From Candidatus Taenariivivens baikalensis (GTDB taxonomy: Bacteria > Omnitrophota > Omnitrophia > Omnitrophales > Aquincolibacteriaceae), in assembly GCA_009691445.1 (NCBI GenBank), contig SICL01000019.1:1-39224 (forward strand): a stretch of 39,224 bases of DNA. The letters run 5' to 3'. Both the position numbers and the translations under genes were made by a program. Under the pieces are notes generated by a model. It was not told the DNA's origin, ran no database searches, and saw only the letters and a program-made list of their open reading frames with translations. The first letter of the stretch is position 1; each line of letters opens with the position of its first letter. Shown piece by piece: positions 1-9,834 of this stretch.

Positions 1-3000
1 GTCTGAAACCATTGAGCGGCATCCAGCATTTGCTGCAATGCCTCCCTGGCTTTGCTTTCCCCCAAAATCGCAGTGAGCATTTTCGCAAAGACACCGTCGA
101 GATTAAATGCCGGAGCCACAATAATATCATTAGTAGGGTGCACCTGGAAATTGCTTTGCGTGGATAAATTGATCTGCAAATTCCGAATGTAATCAGGAGC
201 TCCTGAAGGGCTAGTGTTCCCGATACCATTCACAAGCACATAAAGACTTTTATTTGGATCGGTCGTTTGAGGTGATAAAGCGGAGGAAGTATTTTGCATC
301 TCCACACTCTGAGCTTTGCCGTCCTTGAAAATAAGGGAGAATCCTTGAGAGACGAAATTAAAAAGACCGTTCCAAAAACTTAGATCATAAGAACTGCTCG
401 TGGGACTAGTGGGACTATCCGGGCCATCAATGATAATCGGACCATCTTTTTGCTCAGGGCTTCCGATGATGACCTCTTGACCCTTACCGTCTTTGATTGT
501 GAATTTCTGGAGCTGGCCGTTTTTGACGTCTCCGGCAAACACGTCGCCTCCCGATAGAATGGAAAGGACTTGTCCTGCGATCAGCGCAAATTTCCCGAAT
601 GAGTCCACACCAAAGGTTCCGGTCTGAGTGACTCCGTTTTCTTTCTTTCCGATCAATGCTCCGGCGAGATTGAAAAAAAGCGAGGTCACGGAATTAATCT
701 TCAGTTCTTTCGCCGGCTGACCTGTGGATAAGGTAGTCAGCGCTTGACTTAAACCCAAAATCCCTGACATTCCTCCGGCTTTCAAAATACCCTCTAAAGT
801 CTGCGGGCTGAAAATCGACGAAGCAAAACTCTCAAGCGTCTTGGCAAGCCCGCCCTTCTCCTGAACCACCTGGCTAAAATCACGAAAGATGCCGCCGACA
901 GTATCAAACGGATGAAGAATCGTGTCTTTAATGGTACTGAGGATATTTGAAAACAGTCCGTTCTTTCCAATCAGACTTTCAATGGAATGCGTCACATCAG
1001 AGCTGGAAAGATTCAGCCCGCCCATTCCAATCGACTGAAGCCCGGACGCTAATCCGTTTTTGATCGAGGCAAAAAGACTCGATACATTCACGTGATCTGC
1101 GTCAAAAATACTCGCGATCCCCGTTCCTATTGCAGCACGGACAGGAATGTTAATCAGCGCGGTGATAGCAGGATTAAGATTGAGGACGGAACCGAGTCCC
1201 GCCAAACCCGCTGAGGCAAATTCTTTGAGGAGAAATGGCGTCGCAGATTTTAAACCGGCCAAGGCTCCCGTGATGCTTCCCGTATTAATGCCCGCGCTCA
1301 ACAAAGATCCAAGACCCGCCGCGCCCGCGGAAACGAGACTCGTCATCACCGGAGAAAGATGGGTGAAGTTCTGTAAAATCCCTCCAGTCCCGCCCGCAAT
1401 CCGGGCAAGCCCCTGCGCCAGCGAAAGAGGATTCCCGGCAACAATTCCCGCGAACCCGGAGACAATATCGCCCACTCCGCCAATCACACGTGAAATTTTT
1501 GGATTCACACCCAAGGCTCCCAAAATAGACCCAAGCCCTTTGAGTTCAAGACCGAACAGTGAAACATTGACATTAAGCGAAGCAAAAGTACTCGCCGCTC
1601 CGCCGCTAAACACGCCCTGCATCCCTGCGGTCAAAGAAGTTTGAAACGCACCGGCCGCGTTGACAAAAGCCCCGCCAAGCTGACCAATTCCATGAAAAAT
1701 TCCGCTGAAAAGTCCCTGGAAAGCCCCAAGAAAATTCCCTGCTAATAAATTCGTGACAAAATCGGACATCGCGGAAACAAAGGTGCCGATGGCATGGATA
1801 ATGCCTTCGAGCAGTAACACAATCGCGTGCACAATGGCCACAACAATCACCTCAATGACGTGGACGATTGCCAAAATAGCAATCATAAGGTAGACAAAAA
1901 AGAAAGCACCGCGGACACGCATTTCTTCGGATGTCGTGAGCTGTGCGTAATGCGTCTTGAGCGGCATTTGATTCAAGGCCGCATTTTTCAAAATATTCTG
2001 ATGGGTGATCACATACCCGCGAGATTGATCTGAACCCGCAGACGCTTGGCGAGAAATCCATTTCGCCGAAAAGGATTCGCGGTCCATCGTAATTTCTTCC
2101 AAAGCGCTTTCCGGACCTTTTCCCGGCTCCGTGAAAGTAATTTCTTCTACCGTCTTTCCATCCACGACACGCGTCACCATTTTTTTCAGGATAATGTAAT
2201 GATTACCGTCCACATGCAGAACAATCCCCGCACGGCAATCGGTTTTAGAGGCGCAGGCTTGATCATAAAGCGCTTTCAAAGCTTCATAATCCATCTTGAG
2301 CGGAGTTAATTCCACTCCGTAATACGCCGCGGTCTTGCGGAACGCATACATGGAAATGAGAAGATCACTGGTTTCTCTTAGCGTAATCACGCCGCTTAAG
2401 ATGTCCGTCATGATCAGACGCGCAGCCAAATTGATTCTGAGGGAAACTCCCGGAACCAGATTATCCGAACGGTTTGGTTTTTCTTTCAAGAGAGATTCAA
2501 GCGCAATAAACGCCGATTGCCCGAAATGAAGGCTTAAACCCTTGAGCCAAGTCAGAATTTTCTGGAGATCCGCAGCGCTCAAATCCACGCGGTTTTCAGC
2601 CTCAATGCCAAGCTTTGCCGCAAACGCCGCCCTGTCTGAGGGCGACTGCAAGCTCAGCAGTTGTTTTTCCACCGCGTTTTTAATGGCCTGAACTTCGTTT
2701 GAACGCGCGCTATATTCCGCGGAACTCGTCAGTGAAGTTTTTAACAAAGCAAGATTGACCTGCCCTCTTTCACCGTTCCAGGCCTTCAGAACAAGCTCTA
2801 CATAAGACTCGAACTCCTGATTCGAAGGATCCCTGCCCATCATTTTCCGATACCAGTGATAGATCACAGGCAAAAGTTCCTGGCGGGTCATGGCTTTTTT
2901 GGCTTCAACAATTTTTGCGGCTAGATCCGAGAAAGCCTTGGTGCTTTCCGTCTCAATATCGGTAAGGGCCTTGGTCACCGAACTGTCGAGATTATTTAAT

Positions 3001-6000
3001 CCCTGCGCTTTCTTAACATCCAGGCCTGCCAAAGCCGCATTGACCTGATCTACACCAACCTGGATCTTCTGGAAAGCCATATTGATTACATCTTGGACAC
3101 TTTTACCGCGCACATTAATCGAAGCTAAACGATCCCGCTGCGCCTCGATCTCAGCCTTTAAGGCAAGCAGATTGTCACGAACTGCGACATACAAGCCCTC
3201 AATCGTTTGTTTCAAAACAGCGTTACGGTCTTCGACGTAACGGATCGCTTCAATTTTTTCGACGGCAATCTGCGCCTCAAGTTCAAGCCGAGCGGATTCA
3301 AGCCTCCGCCGCGCCCCGCCCATATAAACTTCCACGGGATTACCTTCCGCATCATAGGTGTGATCGATCAGCAGCTCTCCGTCCAGAGCCAGAGTTTTTG
3401 AAACTCGTCCGTTCTCATCATAAACTTCAAGAATCCCTTCGGAAAACCAGCGAAAGGCAAGCTTGCCGCTCGAAGAATATTCGTTTTTGATCACCTGGGC
3501 TGGCGGCAGGGAAAAATCATTCCAGGTTTTCGTCACAAGATCTTTCCAAAGCGCAGAGGCCTGCTCCAGATGATAGCGGGCTGATTCGGCAGGATTGATG
3601 AGGGCGCCGTCTTTTTCTTCAAGGAGAATTTCTTTTCCAGCACTAGAAACTTTATAAGGTTTCCCATTTTTATATTCCGTAACGGTGTGGTCCGACCGAA
3701 TCACTTTTGCGTCGAGCACGGTTCTCTGAATGACCGGATAACCTTTTTCATCCACACTTTCTTTGGTTTCGATCCGCTCAAAATAAATTTTGGTTCCGTC
3801 ATGCATCTTGACATGCGTGAGCACGCCTCCTTCATAAAAGGATTCATCTCCGCTCTGGTTCTTGTAACTTTTCAAAATCACCTGATGCACGGCCTCGCCG
3901 TTTGGGTCCTTCGTGACACTGACAAGCGGAACATTAATCGTCACGGTTTTTCCGTCTGGAAGTTTTAGCGTTTCGCTGCGCGAGGTGATTGCAATTTGCT
4001 GAGCCTTGGCCGTGACGTGTTCGTAGGTCAATCCTTCCGGCGTGGTGTTAAAAACAATCCGTCCTTCAGCGTCGTATTCTTCTTTGACTCCACCCTCAGT
4101 GGTAATCGTATGATGACCCGTGACTTCATCCGATTGATTCTGAAATATTTCTTCGAGTCTTCCTTTATAGGAAACACGGGTCTCGGAAAGTTCTCCCATG
4201 GCACTATAAATAAATTCCTTGGTCACTCCATCGGGCTCGGATCGGGAAATCAGCCGTCCATCCCGGTATTTTTCTGTGACTTTCGTGTCCGGGTCATAAA
4301 CAGACATGATTTCAACCGTTGAGAGAGGTCCTGACAAAGACGAGCCAGTCCCCGCTGTTACGTATTCGTAGGAATATTGAAGCGGACTCTTGCCAGGACG
4401 CTCCACCGTGCGGATATTGCCGTAGGTCAGAGCCGCGGTTTGTCTTGTGCCGTCACTTTGGGTGATCGTCTGAACGGTTTTTTGAGGATTTTGAGTGTCT
4501 GAATTTTGGAAAGTAATCTTCGTCTGATCGGGAAGTACGGTTTCCTTGACCGTTCCATTTTCCACTTTGGAAACAGATCCAGCCAAGGTCTGAAACTGGA
4601 TAATCTGGTTTTGAGAGCCCAGCTTGAGCTTGGTTTCTGCGTTTAGAATTTTTGAGATGGCTTCGCCTCCTTCGGGCGCTTGTAATGACGTCATTGCGAG
4701 AATCCCGCCCCAAGCGGGAGACGAAGCAATCTTATTCATATTTGAAAGCCCATTTTCCTGGGCAAGCAAATCATTCAACCAGTCCTTGACCTCGGACGGA
4801 CGAAACTGCACGTAAGCAAGATCATCCATATAAACCGGGGCCGCCGTGCCCGCGCTGATGGTTCCGGACGCGGGAATAAATTTCACTTCAATGGATTCCA
4901 TGGAAACCTTGGATTTATCCACCGGCAGGTAGAAATCTTTCCAGTCCGCGCCGAGACCCGTGACCGTCCATTCCTGGACCGCACCCTTTGCTTTGGCCGT
5001 GATCTTTACGGTCCCTTTGGCAGAAGCACCGTCACCAGCTTTCAAACTCACATGCAAATAATCATAAAGGGTTGTATCCACGCCCCCGGTCGGAGCAATG
5101 ATGCCCTGAATGTTTGTCTCCTGAACCGGAAGAAATCCATGCCCTGTTCCAAACTGTACCAACCATTTTTTTTCGGATTCCCGGTACATAACACGGTCCG
5201 GAATTTTGTCGCCGTTCACATCCATAAGATCCGAGATGACAGCAGAATTATGACTCAGGCGATAATCAGACATGATGTCCTGATTTTCCTGACCCACAGA
5301 AGTCTCGTTCTCGTTGCTTCCTTCAATACCATTCCAAAGCACGGGCGCATTAAAACCATGACCGGTATTGATCTCCACCCACCAGCTGTGACTCACCGAT
5401 TTCGGCTGAGCGTTCTCCACGGTGATCCTGTCCGGAAGCCCATCTCCATTGACATCCTTTAGTTCAGCCGCCATATTGCGGCGTCCGTTCGAGAGTGCCT
5501 TTCTCAAACTGATTGCTGAACCCATCTGTAATGTTCCCATACCTGGAATCACCCGGACACTCGCAGCCCAAAGCGTTGCCGCGTCAAACCCTTTGCCATG
5601 ATTGAGCTGGACAAACCAACGTCCCTGTTCATCCGCGAAAACACGGTCCGGCTTTTGGTCCCCGTTTATATCCACAAGACTTGATGTCTCAGTAAACTGC
5701 TGAGCATACGCTTGCAGATATACGAGAAGAATTTTGAACCCATCTGTTGGTTGTTTTGTATCAGGGTCACCTCGGATGACGCCAAGAAGTTCTCCAGCCC
5801 CAGCGGCGGCAAGCGTACCGCCGAGACTATTTCGAAAATCCGTCCATATGTCCTGCGCATTCTGGGGCTTACAATTTCGGGAGGACTTGCCGGCACAAGG
5901 ATTTGGATTAAAGGCGTTCTGTTTTGCCCATAATTCCGCAATGGTTCCGTCGTAACGATGGCTGTCACTGGTAAGATAAGAGGAAAAGGAAGCCGCTGTT

Positions 6001-9000
6001 TTTGAATTTGTATTAAATCGAAGATCGACTCCCATCCACAAAACCGCATCAGCAAAACCATCCCCAAGATTTTTTTGAAAAAACCAGCGATCAAAGGGCC
6101 CGATATTCGGACGGATAATGCGGTCCGGAAGTCCGTCGCCATCCATATCAATAAGATCTGCAACCGACTGGATGACCGCTCCTCCGCCTCCATCACTCCA
6201 GACCCTGATATCTGCCTGAGCCTCAAGCGTCTTCTGAATAGCCGGCTGGATATTTCCTTTCCAGACTATTTTAGACTCAAATCCTTTTCCACTATTAATC
6301 TGGATAAACCAAACATCATTTTCTTTGTCGTTTTTTCCCACGAGCACACGGTCGGGACGTCCGTCGCCATTCATATCGATCAGATCCGAGGTCAACGCAA
6401 AACGATCGGAATTGTAATAAGTTCGAAGCGCACTCCCGGAAAATCCGGAAAGATTTTCCACACCCGTCCATTTCACCGGAGGATCAAAACTTCCGTGTCC
6501 GTTATTCCACTGAACCTGCCAAACTTTAGAATCAGAGGAATCAATAGAAACCCAATCAACGAGACCGTCTCCATTCATATCCATCAAATCTGAAACAGCT
6601 CCCGGTGTGTCTGCTCGAAGGCTGGGATTGATTCCCATCCACTCCGGGGAAAAAATACCATTCATCGGATACACCTCTCCCCGCTGCAGATCCTGAACGG
6701 AACGTACCAGCGGAATGTCCCCATAAATCGCACTCTCGGTTTTCATTTTTGAGGGATCTTGATCCAACACTGAATCAAGAGGACGCGGCAGAAGAATGGT
6801 CCGAAGTTGGGCAATATCGTTATCGCCTATCCGCACAGCCGGCGCCATTTCTTCAGGATGATTTAAAAATGGAACCAGTGAATAGACGGGAGATCCGGGC
6901 AGTGAATCCAGACGGATTTTGATATTCTGGAGTTTCTTGTCCGCCGTTTCTTCGTAGAGAATTTTATATTTTCCGGTTTTTGTTTCCAAAGAAACAATTC
7001 TTCCGTTCTCATAAAGCACGTGCGTTCCATTCACGCTTACGGCTTCGCGAAGTTCTCCGCTTTGAACACTCAGAACTGTTCCATTCAAAAGCTTGACCTG
7101 TCCGGATAAAGATCCTGCGCTATTCCATTGAGGTTTTTCGATAGTTCCGAACCAGGTCCAGATTTTTTGGATCTGAGAATTCTGGATTTCCATATGGATT
7201 CCATTTTCCGTCAGATGGGTCAAGACTCCCGACGGGGTAAATTCGCGCCGTGTGTTGGGTCCTTCAAAAATAATTTTCCGAATCTCACCGCCCTCACGAA
7301 TATAGGAAATCGTTTCATCCCCTATCTTCCGGGCGAAACCGTCTGGGCCGTATTCGATTTTGATTCCATCCACCAGGGTTTTGACATAGGACGTGACCTG
7401 TTTGCTGGAGTCCATCACAATTGCGCCAATGCTGGATTTATCCGGGAAAAGAATTTCTTTGATATTTGTTCCGGTAAATAGAATGCGCGTCCCATCCTTC
7501 CAGTTCCATTGGTCCAGGACTGCCTCCGATCCTTGAATGCTGTAACTTCTCCCATCAACCGTTTCAAATCCTATTAATTTTCCGTTTTCAATTTTTTGTT
7601 TGATACCGTCCTTAGTTTCGAGAATCCCTTTCAAAATGCGGCCCTGAGGATCAAGCTCAAAATCTCTTACTATGTCGCCGCCCACGCTTTCGAGAATCAA
7701 ATCCACCGTGGGATCCGAAGGCCCGTCCGCTTCCCGGTGGATCACGCCCGCGCTCGTGCTGATCTGCGAAAGAAATCCCGATGCATCGTAGGTATAAGCG
7801 GTTCCTCCTTTTTGTAAACTCAGGGTTTGCGGCATTTCCTGACCACCGGCCTGCTGTTGAATCGTAGTCTCCTTGCCAGAAGGATCCAGAATTCTTACCG
7901 GTTTTCCCTGAACCAATTCTGTGACGGTTCCGTCCTGAAGCTGGACACGGGTCAAAAAACCTGCCGCATCGGTACGAAATTCAACGGGTACTTTTCCAGT
8001 GGCAGACGAAGAGCCAGAGCGATTTAAACGAAGAATGTAGCCGGACGAAGCGCCGGTGCGGTCATAAAAGTAATTTTGACCTACCTGGTGAATTTCTTTA
8101 AGTAATCCCAGTTCATCATAAACACTTTCACTCCCGTTGGACCCAGTCACTCGAGTACTTAACACCTTTCCATCCGCGGTTTTCTGATAAAGGTAGGTCA
8201 GTACCACATCACTTGCGGGAATTTCCCGGACGATTTTCCCGGTAGGAATAAAATCCACAATGCTTTTGTCCGGCGAAATCCTTCGCAAGACCTTCCCATC
8301 CCTAATCACCTCAAGAGTTTTATTGGGATATTGCGCCAGTGCATCCTGAATCAGACCGGAACTATCCATACGAAAATTCGTAATCCGGATCCCCGCTTCC
8401 GTATTGATTTGAACAATCTCGCCCTGACGATAAAGCGCTTCAACCCCACCGCTCAATTTGAGCCGTGTGATTTCTGATTCGTTGAAAACCGGAGGAACCG
8501 GAATGGCAATCGTTTCCTGTAATTTCCCGGATGCATCATGAATAAGAATGCGATGCGGACCGGTGGATTCATATTCAATTTTCTGTCCGTTCGATTTGAG
8601 ATAACTTGACAGGTTCATCCAACTGGATTCACGCTCTCCAACTTTTGACACCGCCGAATCAGAAGTAGTCAGCGAATTGAGACTGCTGATAGTCCGACTA
8701 CCGTCTAAATCAGTCAGGATAACCAAGTAACCATAGGTTAAAGAGGGCATGAGTCCGCGTAGTTCGAATACATATTTATCTGAAGAATTACCCGCAATCA
8801 TGGACTGGGCAATGGAACCAGGAATGAAGTGGAAAATTTGAGCACTTTTCACCTTCCGATTTAGTTGAATCGTGACATCAAAGTCCAGGGTACTGCCAAC
8901 TTGCTGATGCGTTAAGGAAACTACGGAAACAGCGGGCTGAGCGATCCCAGAAGATGATTTTCTAACAGAATTTTTTGCGGTTGGGTTTGAATCGCTTGAC

Positions 9001-9227
9001 GAACTCGACGAATTTAACACTTGATCCGCTTGAAGAAAATCCGTACTTGTCCCGGATGACGGTGAAAGCAGAGGTACGGGAATACTATCAATCGCGGTAT
9101 CGACTGCTTGCGCGGACAAAGGCTGGTTCAGATCCTGAAAAATAAGATCCGTAGGAGCCGCATAAAAAACCTGTTGAAAGATAAAACACTGAAGCGTTAA
9201 AAAAGCTGCCGTTTTCCGAAGATTCAT
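1..9227 (-). CDS. giant secreted YD-repeat / FG-GAP protein, C-terminus beyond the window
   Basis: One frame runs from ATG 9227 to the left edge with no stop seen (at least 3,075 aa). AGGAG lies 7 bases before the ATG. Residues 1-24 form a Sec signal peptide (MNLRK, hydrophobic core, VFYAA). Then come an FN3-like domain (about 100-200), YD/RHS-like repeats (about 250-800 and 1500-1970, such as YTYDASG and EYDAEGR), and six FG-GAP motifs of type DxNGDGxxD beginning at D883, D951, D1027, D1186, D1258 and D1336. A beta-sandwich segment follows (about 1410-1475), a charged helical region (1970-2110), a DUF4214-like segment (2112-2175), a degenerate C39-like domain (about 2300-2400), a membrane-like stretch (2440-2495) and Gly/Ala-rich repeats to about 2900. 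NGIGN at 3000-3004 may open a hydrolase domain. The layout resembles SpvB/TcdB and polymorphic-toxin shells, with presumed action at or outside the cell surface. Toxin activity is not shown. Confidence 0.9.
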   Translation of the reverse strand, partial: MNLRKTAAFLTLQCFIFQQVFYAAPTDLIFQDLNQPLSAQAVDTAIDSIPVPLLSPSSGTSTDFLQADQVLNSSSSSSDSNPTAKNSVRKSSSGIAQPAVSVVSLTHQQVGSTLDFDVTIQLNRKVKSAQIFHFIPGSIAQSMIAGNSSDKYVFELRGLMPSLTYGYLVILTDLDGSRTISSLNSLTTSDSAVSKVGERESSWMNLSSYLKSNGQKIEYESTGPHRILIHDASGKLQETIAIPVPPVFNESEITRLKLSGGVEALYRQGEIVQINTEAGIRITNFRMDSSGLIQDALAQYPNKTLEVIRDGKVLRRISPDKSIVDFIPTGKIVREIPASDVVLTYLYQKTADGKVLSTRVTGSNGSESVYDELGLLKEIHQVGQNYFYDRTGASSGYILRLNRSGSSSATGKVPVEFRTDAAGFLTRVQLQDGTVTELVQGKPVRILDPSGKETTIQQQAGGQEMPQTLSLQKGGTAYTYDASGFLSQISTSAGVIHREADGPSDPTVDLILESVGGDIVRDFELDPQGRILKGILETKDGIKQKIENGKLIGFETVDGRSYSIQGSEAVLDQWNWKDGTRILFTGTNIKEILFPDKSSIGAIVMDSSKQVTSYVKTLVDGIKIEYGPDGFARKIGDETISYIREGGEIRKIIFEGPNTRREFTPSGVLTHLTENGIHMEIQNSQIQKIWTWFGTIEKPQWNSAGSLSGQVKLLNGTVLSVQSGELREAVSVNGTHVLYENGRIVSLETKTGKYKILYEETADKKLQNIKIRLDSLPGSPVYSLVPFLNHPEEMAPAVRIGDNDIAQLRTILLPRPLDSVLDQDPSKMKTESAIYGDIPLVRSVQDLQRGEVYPMNGIFSPEWMGINPSLRADTPGAVSDLMDMNGDGLVDWVSIDSSDSKVWQVQWNNGHGSFDPPVKWTGVENLSGFSGSALRTYYNSDRFALTSDLIDMNGDGRPDRVLVGKNDKENDVWFIQINSGKGFESKIVWKGNIQPAIQKTLEAQADIRVWSDGGGGAVIQSVADLIDMDGDGLPDRIIRPNIGPFDRWFFQKNLGDGFADAVLWMGVDLRFNTNSKTAASFSSYLTSDSHRYDGTIAELWAKQNAFNPNPCAGKSSRNCKPQNAQDIWTDFRNSLGGTLAAAGAGELLGVIRGDPDTKQPTDGFKILLVYLQAYAQQFTETSSLVDINGDQKPDRVFADEQGRWFVQLNHGKGFDAATLWAASVRVIPGMGTLQMGSAISLRKALSNGRRNMAAELKDVNGDGLPDRITVENAQPKSVSHSWWVEINTGHGFNAPVLWNGIEGSNENETSVGQENQDIMSDYRLSHNSAVISDLMDVNGDKIPDRVMYRESEKKWLVQFGTGHGFLPVQETNIQGIIAPTGGVDTTLYDYLHVSLKAGDGASAKGTVKITAKAKGAVQEWTVTGLGADWKDFYLPVDKSKVSMESIEVKFIPASGTISAGTAAPVYMDDLAYVQFRPSEVKDWLNDLLAQENGLSNMNKIASSPAWGGILAMTSLQAPEGGEAISKILNAETKLKLGSQNQIIQFQTLAGSVSKVENGTVKETVLPDQTKITFQNSDTQNPQKTVQTITQSDGTRQTAALTYGNIRTVERPGKSPLQYSYEYVTAGTGSSLSGPLSTVEIMSVYDPDTKVTEKYRDGRLISRSEPDGVTKEFIYSAMGELSETRVSYKGRLEEIFQNQSDEVTGHHTITTEGGVKEEYDAEGRIVFNTTPEGLTYEHVTAKAQQIAITSRSETLKLPDGKTVTINVPLVSVTKDPNGEAVHQVILKSYKNQSGDESFYEGGVLTHVKMHDGTKIYFERIETKESVDEKGYPVIQRTVLDAKVIRSDHTVTEYKNGKPYKVSSAGKEILLEEKDGALINPAESARYHLEQASALWKDLVTKTWNDFSLPPAQVIKNEYSSSGKLAFRWFSEGILEVYDENGRVSKTLALDGELLIDHTYDAEGNPVEVYMGGARRRLESARLELEAQIAVEKIEAIRYVEDRNAVLKQTIEGLYVAVRDNLLALKAEIEAQRDRLASINVRGKSVQDVINMAFQKIQVGVDQVNAALAGLDVKKAQGLNNLDSSVTKALTDIETESTKAFSDLAAKIVEAKKAMTRQELLPVIYHWYRKMMGRDPSNQEFESYVELVLKAWNGERGQVNLALLKTSLTSSAEYSARSNEVQAIKNAVEKQLLSLQSPSDRAAFAAKLGIEAENRVDLSAADLQKILTWLKGLSLHFGQSAFIALESLLKEKPNRSDNLVPGVSLRINLAARLIMTDILSGVITLRETSDLLISMYAFRKTAAYYGVELTPLKMDYEALKALYDQACASKTDCRAGIVLHVDGNHYIILKKMVTRVVDGKTVEEITFTEPGKGPESALEEITMDRESFSAKWISRQASAGSDQSRGYVITHQNILKNAALNQMPLKTHYAQLTTSEEMRVRGAFFFVYLMIAILAIVHVIEVIVVAIVHAIVLLLEGIIHAIGTFVSAMSDFVTNLLAGNFLGAFQGLFSGIFHGIGQLGGAFVNAAGAFQTSLTAGMQGVFSGGAASTFASLNVNVSLFGLELKGLGSILGALGVNPKISRVIGGVGDIVSGFAGIVAGNPLSLAQGLARIAGGTGGILQNFTHLSPVMTSLVSAGAAGLGSLLSAGINTGSITGALAGLKSATPFLLKEFASAGLAGLGSVLNLNPAITALINIPVRAAIGTGIASIFDADHVNVSSLFASIKNGLASGLQSIGMGGLNLSSSDVTHSIESLIGKNGLFSNILSTIKDTILHPFDTVGGIFRDFSQVVQEKGGLAKTLESFASSIFSPQTLEGILKAGGMSGILGLSQALTTLSTGQPAKELKINSVTSLFFNLAGALIGKKENGVTQTGTFGVDSFGKFALIAGQVLSILSGGDVFAGDVKNGQLQKFTIKDGKGQEVIIGSPEQKDGPIIIDGPDSPTSPTSSSYDLSFWNGLFNFVSQGFSLIFKDGKAQSVEMQNTSSALSPQTTDPNKSLYVLVNGIGNTSPSGAPDYIRNLQINLSTQSNFQVHPTNDIIVAPAFNLDGVFAKMLTAILGESKAREALQQMLDAAQWFQ
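4684..4732. repeat. repeat-family copy inside the giant gene
   Basis: TGACGTCATTGCGAG, an inner CCCGCCCCAAGCGGG stem, and ACGAAGCAATC belong to the GTCATTGCGAG...GAAGCAATC family found between gltB and gltD and at 31404-31820. Here it is read in frame as about 17 residues (IASSPAWGGILAMTSLQ). Confidence 0.75.
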
Positions 9228-9473
9228 TTTGGACTCCTTTTGTTTCTGACGAAGTCCATCGTAGTTAGATTATAATTTAAATACAATTTAAGTTTTCGTT
9301 TTATTATATTTAATACTATCAATAATAGTTAATATCCATTTATTAATAGATTACGCCTTATAAAAACTTTGGTTCTGTGAATTTTTTTTTATACAAAACC
9401 TCCCCTTTGTATTTCCAGGACAGCTGCCGATAATGAACCAAGCATCCAATCGATTGCTAAAGGGGGAAATTTT
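9228..9473. other. AT-rich divergent intergenic region
   Basis: This 246-base gap separates the divergent giant gene and DUF378 gene. It is strongly AT-rich between 9265 and 9400. TTGGTT (9369) and TATACA (9390) are a possible plus-strand promoter, but the 15-base spacer is short. No ORF or other element was recognised. Confidence 0.4.
9234..9297 (-). promoter_or_regulatory. candidate sigma70 promoter and RBS of the giant gene
   Basis: On the minus strand a perfect TATAAT lies at 9274-9269. Seventeen bases upstream is a weak -35 (GAAAAC, 9297-9292). AAGGAG at 9239-9234 precedes the ATG at 9227. The region is AT-rich. Confidence 0.5.
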
Positions 9474-9704
9474 ATGAAAAAGTGTGTTGTGTGCAAGCTT
9501 GTGACGTTTCTGGCGGGTGTCGGTGCTTTGAATTGGCTTCTAGTTTCCTATGCCAATATGAATCTCGTAACCGCTCTGCTGAGCGGCATCCCTCATGGTG
9601 TTAAAGCGGCTTACACCTTGATTGGAATCTCAGGACTCATCACGATCATCTCTTTGATCAAGTCCTGCCCTTGTTGTTCAGGGGAAAAAGGTAGCTGCAA
9701 ATAA
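9474..9704 (+). CDS. small DUF378-like membrane protein
   Basis: This 76-residue protein has two predicted membrane helices (about 8-28 and 42-62). The first carries the GALNW motif and the second an IGISGL stretch, the hallmark pattern of DUF378 (YuzA-like) proteins, whose role is unknown. Unlike typical members it has cysteine clusters at both ends: KCVVC near the N-terminus and CPCCSGEKGSC at the C-terminus. These could bind metal or form disulfides. A strong GGGGGA ribosome binding site lies 7 bases before the ATG. It diverges from the giant gene and is followed by a long hairpin, so it is probably a single-gene unit. Confidence 0.75.
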   Translation: MKKCVVCKLVTFLAGVGALNWLLVSYANMNLVTALLSGIPHGVKAAYTLIGISGLITIISLIKSCPCCSGEKGSCK

Positions 9705-9707
9705 AAG

Positions 9708-9780
9708 TAAGCAGTAGGCAGGAGGCAGAAGGCAGCAAAAAAACCCTGAAGTTCTGCTTCCTGCCTCCTGCGTACTGCTT
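9708..9780. repeat. imperfect inverted repeat (AGCAGTAGGCAGGAGGCAG family)
   Basis: The left arm (9708-9735, AGCAGTAGGCAGGAGGCAG and on) pairs with the right arm (9752-9780, CTGCCTCCTGCGTACTGCT). Short TCTGTCTTC repeats continue to about 9806. It lies just after the DUF378 stop and may serve as its terminator, although no U-tract is present. Confidence 0.6.
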
Positions 9781-9816
9781 TCTGCCTTCTGTCTTCTGTC
9801 TTCTTCCCTTCTGTGA

Positions 9817-9822
9817 TAGAAT
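9817..9822 (+). promoter_or_regulatory. candidate -10 box of the ABC-F gene
   Basis: TAGAAT lies 12 bases before the ATG at 9835, with no Shine-Dalgarno sequence between them. If this is the real -10, the mRNA would be nearly leaderless. Confidence 0.3.
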
Positions 9823-9834
9823 CCCTGCCTTCTT

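Noticed and set aside
1147..1644. 165-aa plus-strand frame
   Set aside because: It lies opposite the giant minus-strand gene, is Pro-rich mirror sequence of the Gly-rich region, and has no ribosome binding site.
5666..6226. 186-aa minus-strand frame
   Set aside because: It is in a different frame of the giant gene; the giant frame carries the FG-GAP motifs through this stretch.
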